From contig NW_003155741.1 of assembly GCF_000003605.2 (NCBI RefSeq), forward strand, positions 389,390-417,562: a stretch of DNA of 28,173 nt. Direction: 5' to 3'. Within the stretch, counting starts at the first letter, position 1. Each line of letters begins with the position of its first letter. Of this stretch, positions 1 to 9,195 are shown one piece after another. Position numbers and translations under genes: made by a program. Below the pieces are notes generated by a model, which was not told the DNA's origin, ran no database searches, and saw only the letters and a list, made by a program, of their open reading frames with translations. The stretch comes from Saccoglossus kowalevskii (Eukaryota > Hemichordata > Enteropneusta > Harrimaniidae).

Positions 1-4
1 AAAC

Positions 5-338
5 TGTATCCTCGGGGGCGGAGCTACGTCACAGACGTTCCACGTTGCTAAGATGCGCACCACTGTACCATGCATTTCTATGGGCTCTGTGCGCGCTGCT
101 GTGGAACGCCGGTCGAGCCGGTGAAAATTTGAGAAAACAACACAAACTACACTATGAAGTAATCCTATACAACCAAATATTTATATGTTACACACGTAGG
201 GCTAATCTTGTTACACTGTTCAGGGGAGTCTCAACAATCATCCCAAAGTACTGTTTTCTGCGAGTTTTGGGCCTTTGTTTTCAACGCCGCGGGTTGCCAG
301 GCGGTGAAAATGCCCGGATGTCCGCCCCCGAGGATACA
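5..338. mobile_element. MITE-like element with 18-bp perfect terminal inverted repeats
   Basis: TGTATCCTCGGGGGCGGA at 5-22 is the exact reverse complement of 321-338. The interior is more CpG-rich than its surroundings and has no long frame. With the left end only four bases from the window edge, a target-site duplication cannot be judged. It lies in an intron or upstream part of MED16. Confidence 0.7.
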
Positions 339-348
339 CTGATTATTA

Positions 349-511
349 CTGTCAAACTTTCTAATTTCATTCCGTTCGCTGAAGGGATGATTCAATGAAA
401 AATGAAATATACCATTTTTCCTATATTTTACATTCAACTCAATTCCATACAAATCACTGAAAAAGTCTTTTCAGTGAAAATTAATTCCAACTAAACTAAA
501 GTAATTTACAA
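349..511 (-). mobile_element. TA-targeted MITE, family A, copy 1
   Basis: Flanked by TA at 347-348 and 512-513. It carries in reverse orientation the same internal blocks as the copies at 2071 and 12340: the sequence read as aatataggaaaaa, TCATCCCTTCAGCG and TTTTCAGTGAAAATTAATTC. Ends CTGT... and ...TTTACA(A) resemble the family termini, one base changed at the right end. Confidence 0.65.
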
Positions 512-547
512 TAGACTGATTACCACATGGTATCTGTATCTTTCCAG

Positions 548-649
548 GTGCTGCTAGAGCTCATACTATAGCGCAGGTTGTTAATTTAATTGAGTACTGT
601 ATGGTGACTGGGTATGATTGGTGGGATCTGCTTCTCACTATCACTCCAG
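548..649 (+). CDS. MED16: MED16 exon (first in window)
   Basis: An acceptor follows tctttccag and the donor is GTGGGT at 650. The exon enters two bases into a codon and leaves after one base (phase 1). It encodes the block [15 protein letters not shown], typical of the start of the MED16 C-terminal half. Confidence 0.88.
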
Positions 650-3600
650 GTGGGTAACACGAAAAGAATAGTGAGGTATTCATGGAAAATACTTTACCGG
701 TAATTTTCAATTTATGTGCACTTTATTATGCTGGTAATAGAACAAATATGATAAATGTAAGGGAATATGTGTGTGGAGCTGGATTTAAACATCTGAAGAA
801 TGTATTTGAATCATTTTCTTTTTACGTGCCTTGTAGGTATGGTTGACACTGTGATAGATCGTCTCAGTGAAGCATTTAATAGACAGCCTAAACCATTGCA
901 AGAATTGCTGTTTACGAGACTTACAGCAGTTAAAGCCACTCTTTATAGGTACGAACCGTGTGTCTCTCTTGCATGGACAATAAGGATTATCACTAATAAT
1001 TTGTCTTTCTGTACATCTGTTTGTGTATCTCCATGATTTAGCATAATCATACATCTGATAGGGAAAACGATAGAATTCAGTCGGCCGTAAAATGTCGTAC
1101 TGATGCTTTCAAAATTGTTACAGATCAAATCCAATTATTACGAAACAGTGTGTCATATTTAGTTTCCATTGGAACATTTTCGCAGGCACAAGTACTTTTT
1201 GCTGTAATTTCAATCTATTATATCTAACTACAAAAGTGAAAAGATGTAAAATTTGAGGTTATCATGAAATATATGTATAATTATGCATAATTATGAGGTT
1301 ATCAGGAGAATACCGCAAATTATGCACTCAGGCGGTCAACCCCCGCTATGTGCCAGTCGATATAATCACGTGCTTACTTTTACGATAATCTTATGGTAAC
1401 TTTATAATATCCGACTTAGTAACAATGACATGATATTGCCAAGACAATTTGTTGTCAACTTTCCTATACAGTGTATATAGAACTTTGCTTCATACATGTA
1501 CATAACAAAGTTTGACCATGAAGTGTATAATAATGCAGTGGGAATGTACTCGTCTCAAATTATTGAGGACCATTTCTGATGAAAGTGTAAGAACTTTTAG
1601 TATTTAAAAATAAAATGTATGGTATGAATATGATATCCTATCTGAAAATAATAAGTTAAAATCATTTCTGCAGTTTTCAGAAATAAACCTCCTTTTTAAC
1701 TTTTTAACATCTTGATTGTGCAACATGTGCAAGATCTGTGTTGTTATATGCAACAATCAAAGTTGCCTACTTTGTTACTATGGGACCCATGCGACGACCA
1801 TCAGCCTTTAAATGTGGGTAGAACAGTTCAGATCTCAAAATGTCTTACTCAACTTATGTTATGTTTGATAGGTTAAATCCAGGAACTACGGGTAAATTAG
1901 CCGATTGTCATGCTAAGTTACTACTGAATGGTATTGCTGTATCTTTTAAATCGTTGCTGAGACCAACCAATCTATCAAGTCAAGACAAAGGACTGGCAGA
2001 TAAACTGTCAGGTGAGAAGGAAAATTCATGAAATCAAAACCCAGTGAATATGCTAAAAAATGTCAAAATACTGTAAAATAGCTGGAATTAATTTTTGCTG
2101 AAAATACTTTTAGAGTGTTTCGTATGGAGTTTTTTTCACTAATTTTTTATGAGTTGAATGTTAAAATATAGGAAAAAAGTTTATTCTCAATGACTCATCC
2201 CCTCATCAAAAATAGGGAAAATAAATTCCAAGCAATAATATGGTGAAATGATAGTGAGAATTAATGCGTTTACAGTAAACTTGATCGTTAACTCGATAAT
2301 ACCGATATTGTGTGTATATTTTATTCAGCTGTGTGTTCAAGAATTCTTGAGACTGACCTTGATAAGGTCATGATGAATTTAGACACCAAAGAATTTGTAA
2401 TTGAACCTGGTGAGTACAACGTTCTTACTTTCTTATGTTCTACCTATATGTTTAAACATTTACTTCTATGTTATCGATAAAAAGCCATTGCTCTACCCAT
2501 CTAGCTATTTTGAATAATTACTTAGTACAAAGATTACCAAATATTTAAACAATAATGTACTCCCCGGTGGCTCATAATGAACTAAAGCAAACTTTGCACG
2601 ACATAACATGCGAGGCGTAGCCTTTGTAGCCCCCTCTTTGAGAATACAAACCTAGACCTTAGAAAAAGACAAAAAGACACAGCCTCTTCATCCCTTTAAA
2701 TACAATAATTAATTCTATTTGAAAATGTTGGTAGAACAGTTTGTACAGTTTAATTTTTGTTGTTAACTTTGAACCAAACTGATGGGATTTCCAAAGTCTT
2801 CACTCCAACTGTTTTATAGTTTAATATGTTGTAATTTGCAGCCACTGTACAGTCTTTGCAGCAACTTATCCAGTGGGTGGCTGATTTTGCACTGTTTCTT
2901 TTAAGTTCAGTACCGTTACAACAACCTCATTGCAATAGGCCAGGGGTAAGTATGATACAATTATGCATAGTTCCTTATGGTTATGTACCATGCCCCCCTA
3001 TCTTCATTTATTTTAACTTTCACCAACTTCTGACCCATTACTTTATGCCTACATTTATACCGGTAATACCACTAGCACTGAATACCAGTACAATACAATT
3101 TGGGGTTCCATAAAAAGCTGTTTAAATTTCACATATTTGTCACCAATGTAAAATGTTTACCAGATTATTCATGTCACCTTCAAACACTTACACAAAGTGT
3201 TGCAACACTGTAACATGTGATGGGAATCATATCCTGTCACTGAGTGTAATGTTTTCATCCTTTAATTTCATTTTTGGATGTTATCTCTCACTAAATAAAA
3301 AATAATTTCCTAATTTTGATAACAATCTATAGCCAATGGAAACTTATATCCATTTGGTCCAAAATTAACTAAGGAATTGTAGAAAAATACATAAAAATTT
3401 GGGCAGCAAAAATGTGGGGGTAGCACTAAAAGGAGTTAACTCTAAGAATGCTTGAATTAATTGTTTTGATTGCGCTTTATCATACTTTCTGAAGTCAGAA
3501 TAAAAGATCTTGTATAAACATACGAGTGTGATTGTGTCCTCAGGTTAGTATGTTACGTGACCCTGGAATTCTGTGCTGTCTTCGAGAGATGCTGGTTATT

Positions 3601-6600
3601 ATTCGTGTTTGGGGACTTATAAACACTACTTGTCAACCAATATTCACATCAACATCAGGTTAGTACAATGCACATGGCTACTATTACATAGCTCAGTTGT
3701 AGAAATATAGATGCTAACAACTCTGATTGATACTACGGTATGAGGTTATTATGAGGATACCTCAAAGTATACACAAAGACAGTACAGCTGGAGTGTCAAC
3801 CGACGTGCAGTGGAGGTTGATGCATGGCGTACTGTCTGAGTGCATACTTTTCGGTATAACCTTATTATTATACATCTTTTCCTTCCAAGGATACACCATG
3901 GGAATGCCGAAATTCAAAATGTTTAGAGCAGAATCAGCGAACTTCTTTGTGTGGAGTCCGGTAAAACTCTGGTGGCAGCCGTGCTTGTTTTTATTATTAG
4001 AGGACGCTTATGTGCGTAACCATTCCAGATATGGAATACGCATTTCTTAATAGGGTAGGAGGAAAATACCCCAATAAGATACCGCAAAATTACGACACGC
4101 TCTAAGTTATGGCATTATGGTGACAGATGTATAATATAATTCTAAATTAAATGTAGAATTAAAATACATGTAATACCAGAAATATTTATGTGCGAGTGTA
4201 CCCGGGTACTGTTCATTGCTGACGGTTGAATGCTGCCATCTTGAAAATACTGCAAAGTTTAATATTATAAATTTGTTTATTTTTTTTCATAGATAATGTT
4301 GATGGTCTTTCAACTTTATTTAAACTATTAACACAAGTATGGTTGTGTTGTAAAGATGATACCTATGCTGAGTTTGATGATTCATTGATAGGTGAGCAAA
4401 CATGACAACATCTTTTGAATTTCTTTGTATTAACCTTTTCATCACCAGACTTTCTTGCCCAAAGTTTTCTGCACTTCTTTCTTATATTCTTCAATATTTG
4501 TGGTGATGAACCCTAATTTTGAAGCCAACAGACAAAATTTGAGTCAGTTTTTAGTTTTTACTCAAAAAATTTGGCTATTTTTGTCCCAATCTTCTGAAGG
4601 AAAGAGCAGACTATAAACATGGCTACCTGTATTTTGTGATGAAAAGAGGGAACTGGTAGTGAAAAGGTTAATATTGTGCACAGTTTTACTTAAAATATGC
4701 TCAATTTCGAAAGTTTGAAATGGTGAATATCAATAATTTGGCATATATCAGAACTTAATATGTTATCAAATTTATTGAAAGTCGATAAGACTTATTAATG
4801 AATCTTATACTAATGGATTTCTTATAAAAAATGCTTCGTCTACTCTGTACTCTGGATAGCTATTACAAATATTTTACCTTGCAGGACACATCATTTTGTA
4901 TATCAGAATCTTACTTCTTTCTCTTTCACATTCTTCCATTCCATATCAAACCGTACAGTGCGCATTTTGTAGACAAAATTACCAATTTTATGTTATAAGA
5001 AATGTCAAATTCTATCTTTTCCTTCAGACAAATATTAGCTAAATACCAAATCCCATTGCAACTTTAGTGGTTTAAACAATGTAGTGCTGAGAGTTTTAAA
5101 AAATTTTAAAATTCTTTTATTAAGTTTATTAATGCTCTTATTAAATTGAGATTGTAACAAAAATACATCAAAATGCAATCAAGTGATAATTGCCTTCAAA
5201 AGAGTTCTCATGGCAACCGTATATCTTGTAGAATAATCCTATTGCAGACTTTGGTATTGACATGATTGATTTCCTTCAGCATTTTTTTTTCTTCTCCAGA
5301 TGAATGTATTTTGCTACCAAGTCAGTTGCTTGTACCAACTATGGAGTCTCTTCCTGTAGTTGAAGGTAAACAATTTATCGCTTTATTCGTTGTCTCATAA
5401 AAAAAAAAAAAAAGCATTTTCTGTTCTTATGTGCTCGCCTTCTTTCCCAATACATGATGCCCATGTATTCTCAAAAATAAGATTTCATTTTTTTTTGTCA
5501 CAAGTGAACACATTGTCTACTCTATAACACCACTGAGGGCGCTATGTCTAAATATTATGTCATAAGTGAACAACACATTAGCTACTTTATCATATCAACA
5601 TTGTGTTGAAATGTCACAAGCAAATAACACTGGCTACTTTATCAACACTGAGAGCGCTGTGTCTAAATATGATGTCGCATGTTTAAAAAAGCTGTGAGAT
5701 GTTATACAAACTTGGATTACTATGAACGTTGAATTTTGCTCACAAGTGATGTCATCTCATCAGAGTCATATAAAATTTAAGGCAATATCTATAACCAACA
5801 TTATTTTCATATTAAATTCATTGCTGCATTGTGGTACAAATGTAGGTGGTGCACCCTGAAATAACAAATAGATGGATCTTCCTTCAATAGCATCTATTCA
5901 CGTCTTGATTTCTTTTTGCTTTTGTTTTTATTTGTAGGTATAACAGGCAGATCATTTATTAAACAAGCAATGAGTTTCCATTTTGAGAGCACCACAGTGC
6001 ATGTGTCTCATGTGACAAGTTTCAATCCGAGCGCTACACCAGGCACCGAACTGTCTACTAGATACATGTCAGATAATCATAGTCAGAAACATGATGTTGT
6101 GAGACGTATATATCTTGGAGTGGCTCCCCATGATGAATTGAAACAATGTACAAGGTAATCATAATATCCTGATTTTTGAAGTTACTGGAAAACATTTCCC
6201 AAATTGTCAAAGTATCTACTTGCATGATAATCATAAATTTCACACTCAATTTGTTAGTAAACGTAGTAACTGCTTTTCAGGTAGTGGTATGAAGTATGTT
6301 TTAAATGACAAAAAACATGCATCTTCATACACCTCGCTCTTTGAAGCTATCAGTAGCAGCCTTGGGTTCAAAACATAGAATAAAACTATATCTAACGTTG
6401 AGTTTACCTATCGTATCTACATACAAATAAAAATTTCTGTCGACATTAGTTTGTAAGTGGATATTCTACTGTGTACTGCATTAAAAAAATAAATTATAGT
6501 TTGAGTAGCTATGTCTTATTAGCAGTCTTTCAAAGATGTATTAATGTGCAATTGTTTGCATTTTTAGATGTTCGTGCATTTCGCTGGTCAAATCTAATGC

Positions 6601-6694
6601 TAAAACTGGTGCTTTGAAAGCGTGGGATGCAAGATGGATAAAATCATGCGTATGTGGCGGCCAGTGGAGAAGAGTTACAGCATCAACACGATGA
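548..6694 (+). CDS. MED16: Mediator complex subunit 16, C-terminal part (10 exons, 5' end outside window)
   Basis: MED16 is a tail-module subunit of the nuclear Mediator complex, which links DNA-bound activators to RNA polymerase II. Coding segments: 548-649, 837-948, 1872-2011, 2329-2409, 2842-2945, 3544-3658, 4293-4391, 5300-5365, 5938-6154, 6568-6694. All joins keep one frame and all introns are GT...AG; most are phase 1. The joined product is about 386 residues ending at TGA 6692-6694. Family-like blocks in order are [67 protein letters not shown] and, at the C-terminus, a cysteine-rich block ending [10 protein letters not shown]. These match the C-terminal part of animal MED16 (about 880 residues in vertebrates). 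The N-terminal WD-repeat part is not in the window. The cysteine cluster (CTRCSC...CVCGG) could bind metal, which is inference. Very confident in identity; splice sites are by eye. Confidence 0.95.
837..948 (+). CDS. MED16: MED16 exon
   Basis: The acceptor is ttgtag and the donor is GTACGA at 949. It is read in the frame containing [14 protein letters not shown] and [13 protein letters not shown], which aligns with the LSTRILAMKASL-type segment of vertebrate MED16. It ends in phase 2; the split Arg codon is completed at 1872. Confidence 0.93.
1290..1408. mobile_element. Foldback element, family C
   Basis: About 39 bases at the left (from ATTATGAGGTTATCAGGAG) are an imperfect inverted copy of the right end (...CTTATGGTAACTTTATAAT). 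The arm motif ATACCGCAAATTATGCAC links it to the elements near 3741 and 10388. It lies in MED16 intron 949-1871, which otherwise shows nothing notable. Confidence 0.6.
1872..2011 (+). CDS. MED16: MED16 exon
   Basis: The acceptor is gatag and the donor is GTGAGA at 2012. It encodes a segment with [18 protein letters not shown] and FKSLLRP, matching the CDYHTKLFL...LKSLLRP region of vertebrate MED16. It ends in phase 1. Confidence 0.93.
2071..2275 (+). mobile_element. TA-targeted MITE, family A, copy 2 (in MED16 intron)
   Basis: Starts CTGTAAAATA and ends GCGTTTACAG (terminal inverted repeat), flanked by TA at 2069-2070 and 2276-2277. It shares the gagttgaatgttaaaatatagg and ctcatccc blocks with the other copies. 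It makes up about two thirds of the 317-base intron. Confidence 0.75.
2329..2409 (+). CDS. MED16: MED16 exon
   Basis: The acceptor is ttattcag and the donor is GTGAGT at 2410. It encodes [17 protein letters not shown] and then TKEFVIEP, equivalent to the ICTKI...DIDKVMINL region of MED16. Phase 1 at both ends. Confidence 0.94.
2842..2945 (+). CDS. MED16: MED16 exon
   Basis: The acceptor is atttgcag and the donor is GTAAGT at 2946. It encodes [20 protein letters not shown], closely matching the LQQLLQWVGDFVLYLLASLP helix of vertebrate MED16. It ends in phase 0. Confidence 0.95.
3544..3658 (+). CDS. MED16: MED16 exon
   Basis: The acceptor is gtcctcag and the donor is GTTAGT at 3659. It encodes [19 protein letters not shown] then IRVWGLI, matching the MLRELMVVIRIWGLL block of the family. 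It ends in phase 1. Confidence 0.94.
3741..3864. mobile_element. Foldback element, family C, joined to a 271-bp MITE
   Basis: Arms run TGAGGTTAT...CAAAGTATACAC...GACAGTAC (3778-3785) and GTACTGTC (3829-3836)...GCATACTTTTCGGTATAACC. The spacer AGCTGGAGTGTCAACCGACG recurs near 11739. It lies in the MED16 intron 3659-4292. Confidence 0.65.
3866..4136 (+). mobile_element. 271-bp MITE-like element with 12-bp terminal inverted repeats
   Basis: TATTATACATCT at 3866-3877 is exactly inverted at 4125-4136 (AGATGTATAATA). An inverted relative is at 11419-11698, sharing TTTTCCTTCCAAGGAT, ATCAGCGAACTTCTTTGTGT and TTAGAGGACGCTTA. The frame seen here (3727-4050) belongs to the repeat and is not a gene. Confidence 0.7.
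4293..4391 (+). CDS. MED16: MED16 exon
   Basis: A T-rich tract precedes the catag acceptor; the donor is GTGAGC at 4392. It encodes [18 protein letters not shown] followed by an acidic stretch, matching the LFRLLTKLWICCRDE block. Phase 1 at both ends. Confidence 0.94.
4434..4667 (+). mobile_element. TTAA-targeted MITE, family B, copy 1
   Basis: Flanked by TTAA at 4430-4433 and 4668-4671. Termini CCTTTTCATCACCAG and CTGGTAGTGAAAAGG form an inverted repeat with one mismatch. TTAA plus ends starting CC suggest mobilisation by a piggyBac-type transposase (inference). It lies in a MED16 intron. Confidence 0.75.
5300..5365 (+). CDS. MED16: MED16 exon
   Basis: A short 66-base exon after the acceptor cttctccag, with donor GTAAAC at 5366. 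It encodes [19 protein letters not shown], corresponding to the VDECCLLPSQLLIPSL region of MED16. Phase 1 at both ends, so it could be skipped without shifting the frame. Confidence 0.92.
5497..5672 (+). repeat. Three diverged tandem units of about 54-62 bp
   Basis: Units start at GTCACAAGTG (5497), GTCATAAGTG (5559) and GTCACAAGCA (5613). The first and last share CACTGAGGGCGCTATGTCTA-type ends. A run of 16 A (5399-5414) lies just upstream. In MED16 intron 5366-5937. Confidence 0.65.
5938..6154 (+). CDS. MED16: MED16 exon
   Basis: The acceptor is atttgtag and the donor is GTAATC at 6155. The first part ([16 protein letters not shown]) is the less conserved lumen of the domain. The end, [18 protein letters not shown], matches the LRRLHLGACP..CKACTR block of MED16. 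It ends in phase 2, splitting an Arg codon. Confidence 0.94.
6568..6694 (+). CDS. MED16: MED16 terminal coding exon
   Basis: The acceptor is catttttag. The exon completes the split Arg, then encodes [20 protein letters not shown] and [14 protein letters not shown] and stops at TGA 6692-6694. It matches the conserved MED16 C-terminus (RWIKNCLCGGLWWRV type). Confidence 0.95.
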
Positions 6695-8880
6695 TACTAC
6701 TCCAACAACTGCTGATTAGCTCTTATCACAAACTGCAACTAGAACTATGGTATATGGTATATGGTATATGGTAATACAGGATTGACAATGGTGTCAATAC
6801 ATACATATCCACCTGAAGAGAATAAACTGAAGGGGAACAGTGAATTATTGAGCTGCGATATGTAAAATGCAATTTCATTAAGTTCATAAACTGTCAAATT
6901 TTGACAGGACTCTAACAATACTGTATTGTACAATTTGAAGACTTGTTTCTGTGTTGTATTTGTCAGTAACTGTTCAGTCATCAACACCTTGATTTCAAAT
7001 GGTCCATTCCTGAACTGAGCTTTCAGGATTATTCAAAATGAATTGGAAAAAAATGGCATCAGCAAATTAAGTGAAATATACCAATAATACCATACGCATT
7101 GTTCAATTTGAGTAGTCACCCTTGGGAATAATAGTGAATATGTCAAAATATAAAATGAAATCTTGTTATCATTTTTGGGGGGAAATTTGCTTATTTGGCT
7201 TCCAACAAGATATCAAAGGAATACCTTGAATTACGGTAAATTGAAACCTAAGGCTGCTGTAACTTTAATAGTCATTTCATTAAAACTGCCATGTACCAAA
7301 CGTTCTTCTTGGATCCATTTTAAAAAGTTCATTCCAAATGACCTTTGAATGTACAATCATGTATTTCAAAAACATGATTTTTATTTTTAATCCATTTATA
7401 TGCTGAGAAATTAAATTTGACATTATGTTGTGTCTTTCATATTAGAATGTTGTATAGTTTTCCGTCATCGTGGCTTGACTGTTTATAATAATCTATTATG
7501 TCTTTGAATTCTTCCCACGTAAGTCAGATTTCATAAATTGTAAATATTTGTGATTGTACATCATTGACATGACTCCCTTAACAAGTACTTGAGGCTATTT
7601 TTTGCATAGGGTTCACAAGTTTCAGCGAGTATCAGTACTACACTGGAGTCAACAAGGCCATGTACCATGATGCTGTGCTTTATAAACTGTACTTCATAAA
7701 GACACGCATGTTTCTGTTAGAGCAGGCATGACATGGATTATCGAATGACATATTCAGCTGTGGCTGTGGCTTTATAAAGATTGATAAATAAATGTTTGGG
7801 TTTATACATTTATATGGGAAGCAAAAATGAAGTTCCAGACATAGTTGATTGTAGTTGTTGGATTTTTATTTATAACTTTATAATAAAAGTATATATATGT
7901 ATAAACAAAATTGTTTTGACTGCTCTACTCTTTTCTGTTTGTTTATTCAGTCTGGTATATTCCACTAGCGTATATGCACTTGTGTGAATGTATTTTATGT
8001 ATACATAGTGATGCACTTTAAAAAAAAACATTTCTCTACACTTAAAAAAATTTAAACAGGTTAACCACAAGGGTCTAAATGTCCCTTTGTATTTAAAACG
8101 GGTGCTTGTTTGGTCTCACACTATTCGGCTTTTCACAGAGTCACATGCATGTCATTCGAACAGCATTCTGGCCAATAGCATTGCAACAACTATTCAAAAC
8201 TCTTAACAAACATGTTTCTGCATTTCAATACTTTATATGTGTGTCTTTGATTAAATATACTGAAGAAAAAGCTAGTTTTATGTATTCTGGCATGTCAAAA
8301 ACACTGCAAAACTACAAAACAGAAATTATTATGAGAACCATCGTTTTTTTTTTTTTTTTTTTATAAAACAACAATCCTCTGCCTCAGGTAGTACATATCA
8401 TTAACATATGTCTTACTTTCTCCGTAGAAACATATCTGTAATGTAAATAAATATACATGTTTCCACTAGTGGAAGTACAAAATATAGTTTTTCTGCAATT
8501 TTTGTTTTCAAAATTGGCACTTCCATTTTTTTCAAAAGCTACTTTCCCTTGTGGTTTCTAATGGTCCATCCCCTTATTTCTATTGTTGACAGATTCCATG
8601 TCTCAAGGAACAAGACTGGAGTCACGCCAGTGAGTACTACCACTCATATTATGGAATCGGTCAAATTAAAATTACATGAAAAGACAATTTTAGTATTTTT
8701 TGGAATAAATTTTGAACAAAATATTAATCCCCCGTTTAATCATTCCTTTATGTCTGTGAGAGAAATCACAAAATGTGGTGTAAAAAACTGCATGCTAAGT
8801 TCAAGAATAAAACTGTCTATTCATAATTAAGTTTTAGTACGAAGGAGAAAAAACACATTGTGCAAGTCAAATAATCTGAT
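6695..8880. other. MED16-TMED intergenic region
   Basis: This is AT-rich DNA between the MED16 stop and the TMED promoter area. It contains the likely MED16 3'UTR, a short TATATGG tandem repeat (about 6747-6770) and a run of 19 T (8344-8362). I see no conserved reading frame or RNA gene in it. Confidence 0.6.
6821..6826 (+). promoter_or_regulatory. Candidate poly(A) signal for MED16
   Basis: AATAAA lies 127 bases after the MED16 stop codon, the first canonical hexamer downstream. Another AATAAA is at 7787-7792, which would give a 1.1-kb 3'UTR. Which one is used cannot be told from sequence. Confidence 0.45.
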
Positions 8881-9021
8881 CCCACCAAAGTCAGGCCACG
8901 CCCATTTCGAGCAGTTTTGTGGAGGAAAGATCAGCCTCGTACGAGTACACAAACACACGACGGCCATGTTGGAATTTTAGGGTGCAGACGTGTAACTTGT
9001 AAACCTTTTACACAGTTCAAA
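8881..9021 (+). promoter_or_regulatory. Likely promoter/5'UTR of the TMED gene
   Basis: The 140 bases before the TMED ATG are richer in G, C and CpG than the surrounding DNA. They carry a CCACGCCC box (8896-8903) of the Sp/KLF type and a GGCCATGTTGG motif near 8961. No clear TATA box is placed. The transcription start is not defined; this is inference from position and composition. Confidence 0.4.
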
Positions 9022-9195
9022 ATGAACACTGTTTATACGATTCTTAGGCATTTTGTCAAACTTTTTGTAATTTCTATAATTATTAGTAGTGTACAATGTT
9101 TCGACTACGATTTTACATATATTATACCGCCCGGGCAACGAGAGTGTTTTCACCAACCCGTCAAAGCTGATAATACACTCGATTTTGAGTTCCAG
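9022..9195 (+). CDS. TMED5: TMED exon 1
   Basis: Starts at ATG in the context caaaATGa, encodes the signal peptide and the start of the GOLD domain (FDYDFTYIIPPGQRECFHQP), and ends phase 0 at donor GTAAGA. The frame is open upstream to 8917, but that part does not look like a signal peptide. Confidence 0.93.

Noticed and set aside
3727-4050. 107-codon + strand frame in a MED16 intron
   Set aside because: It lies across the foldback element and the 271-bp MITE, whose inverted copy at 11419 lacks this frame; no family resemblance.
8917-9021. Upstream in-frame extension of TMED exon 1 to an ATG at 8917
   Set aside because: The added residues are basic and polar and would bury the signal peptide; the ATG at 9022 gives a normal p24 N-terminus.
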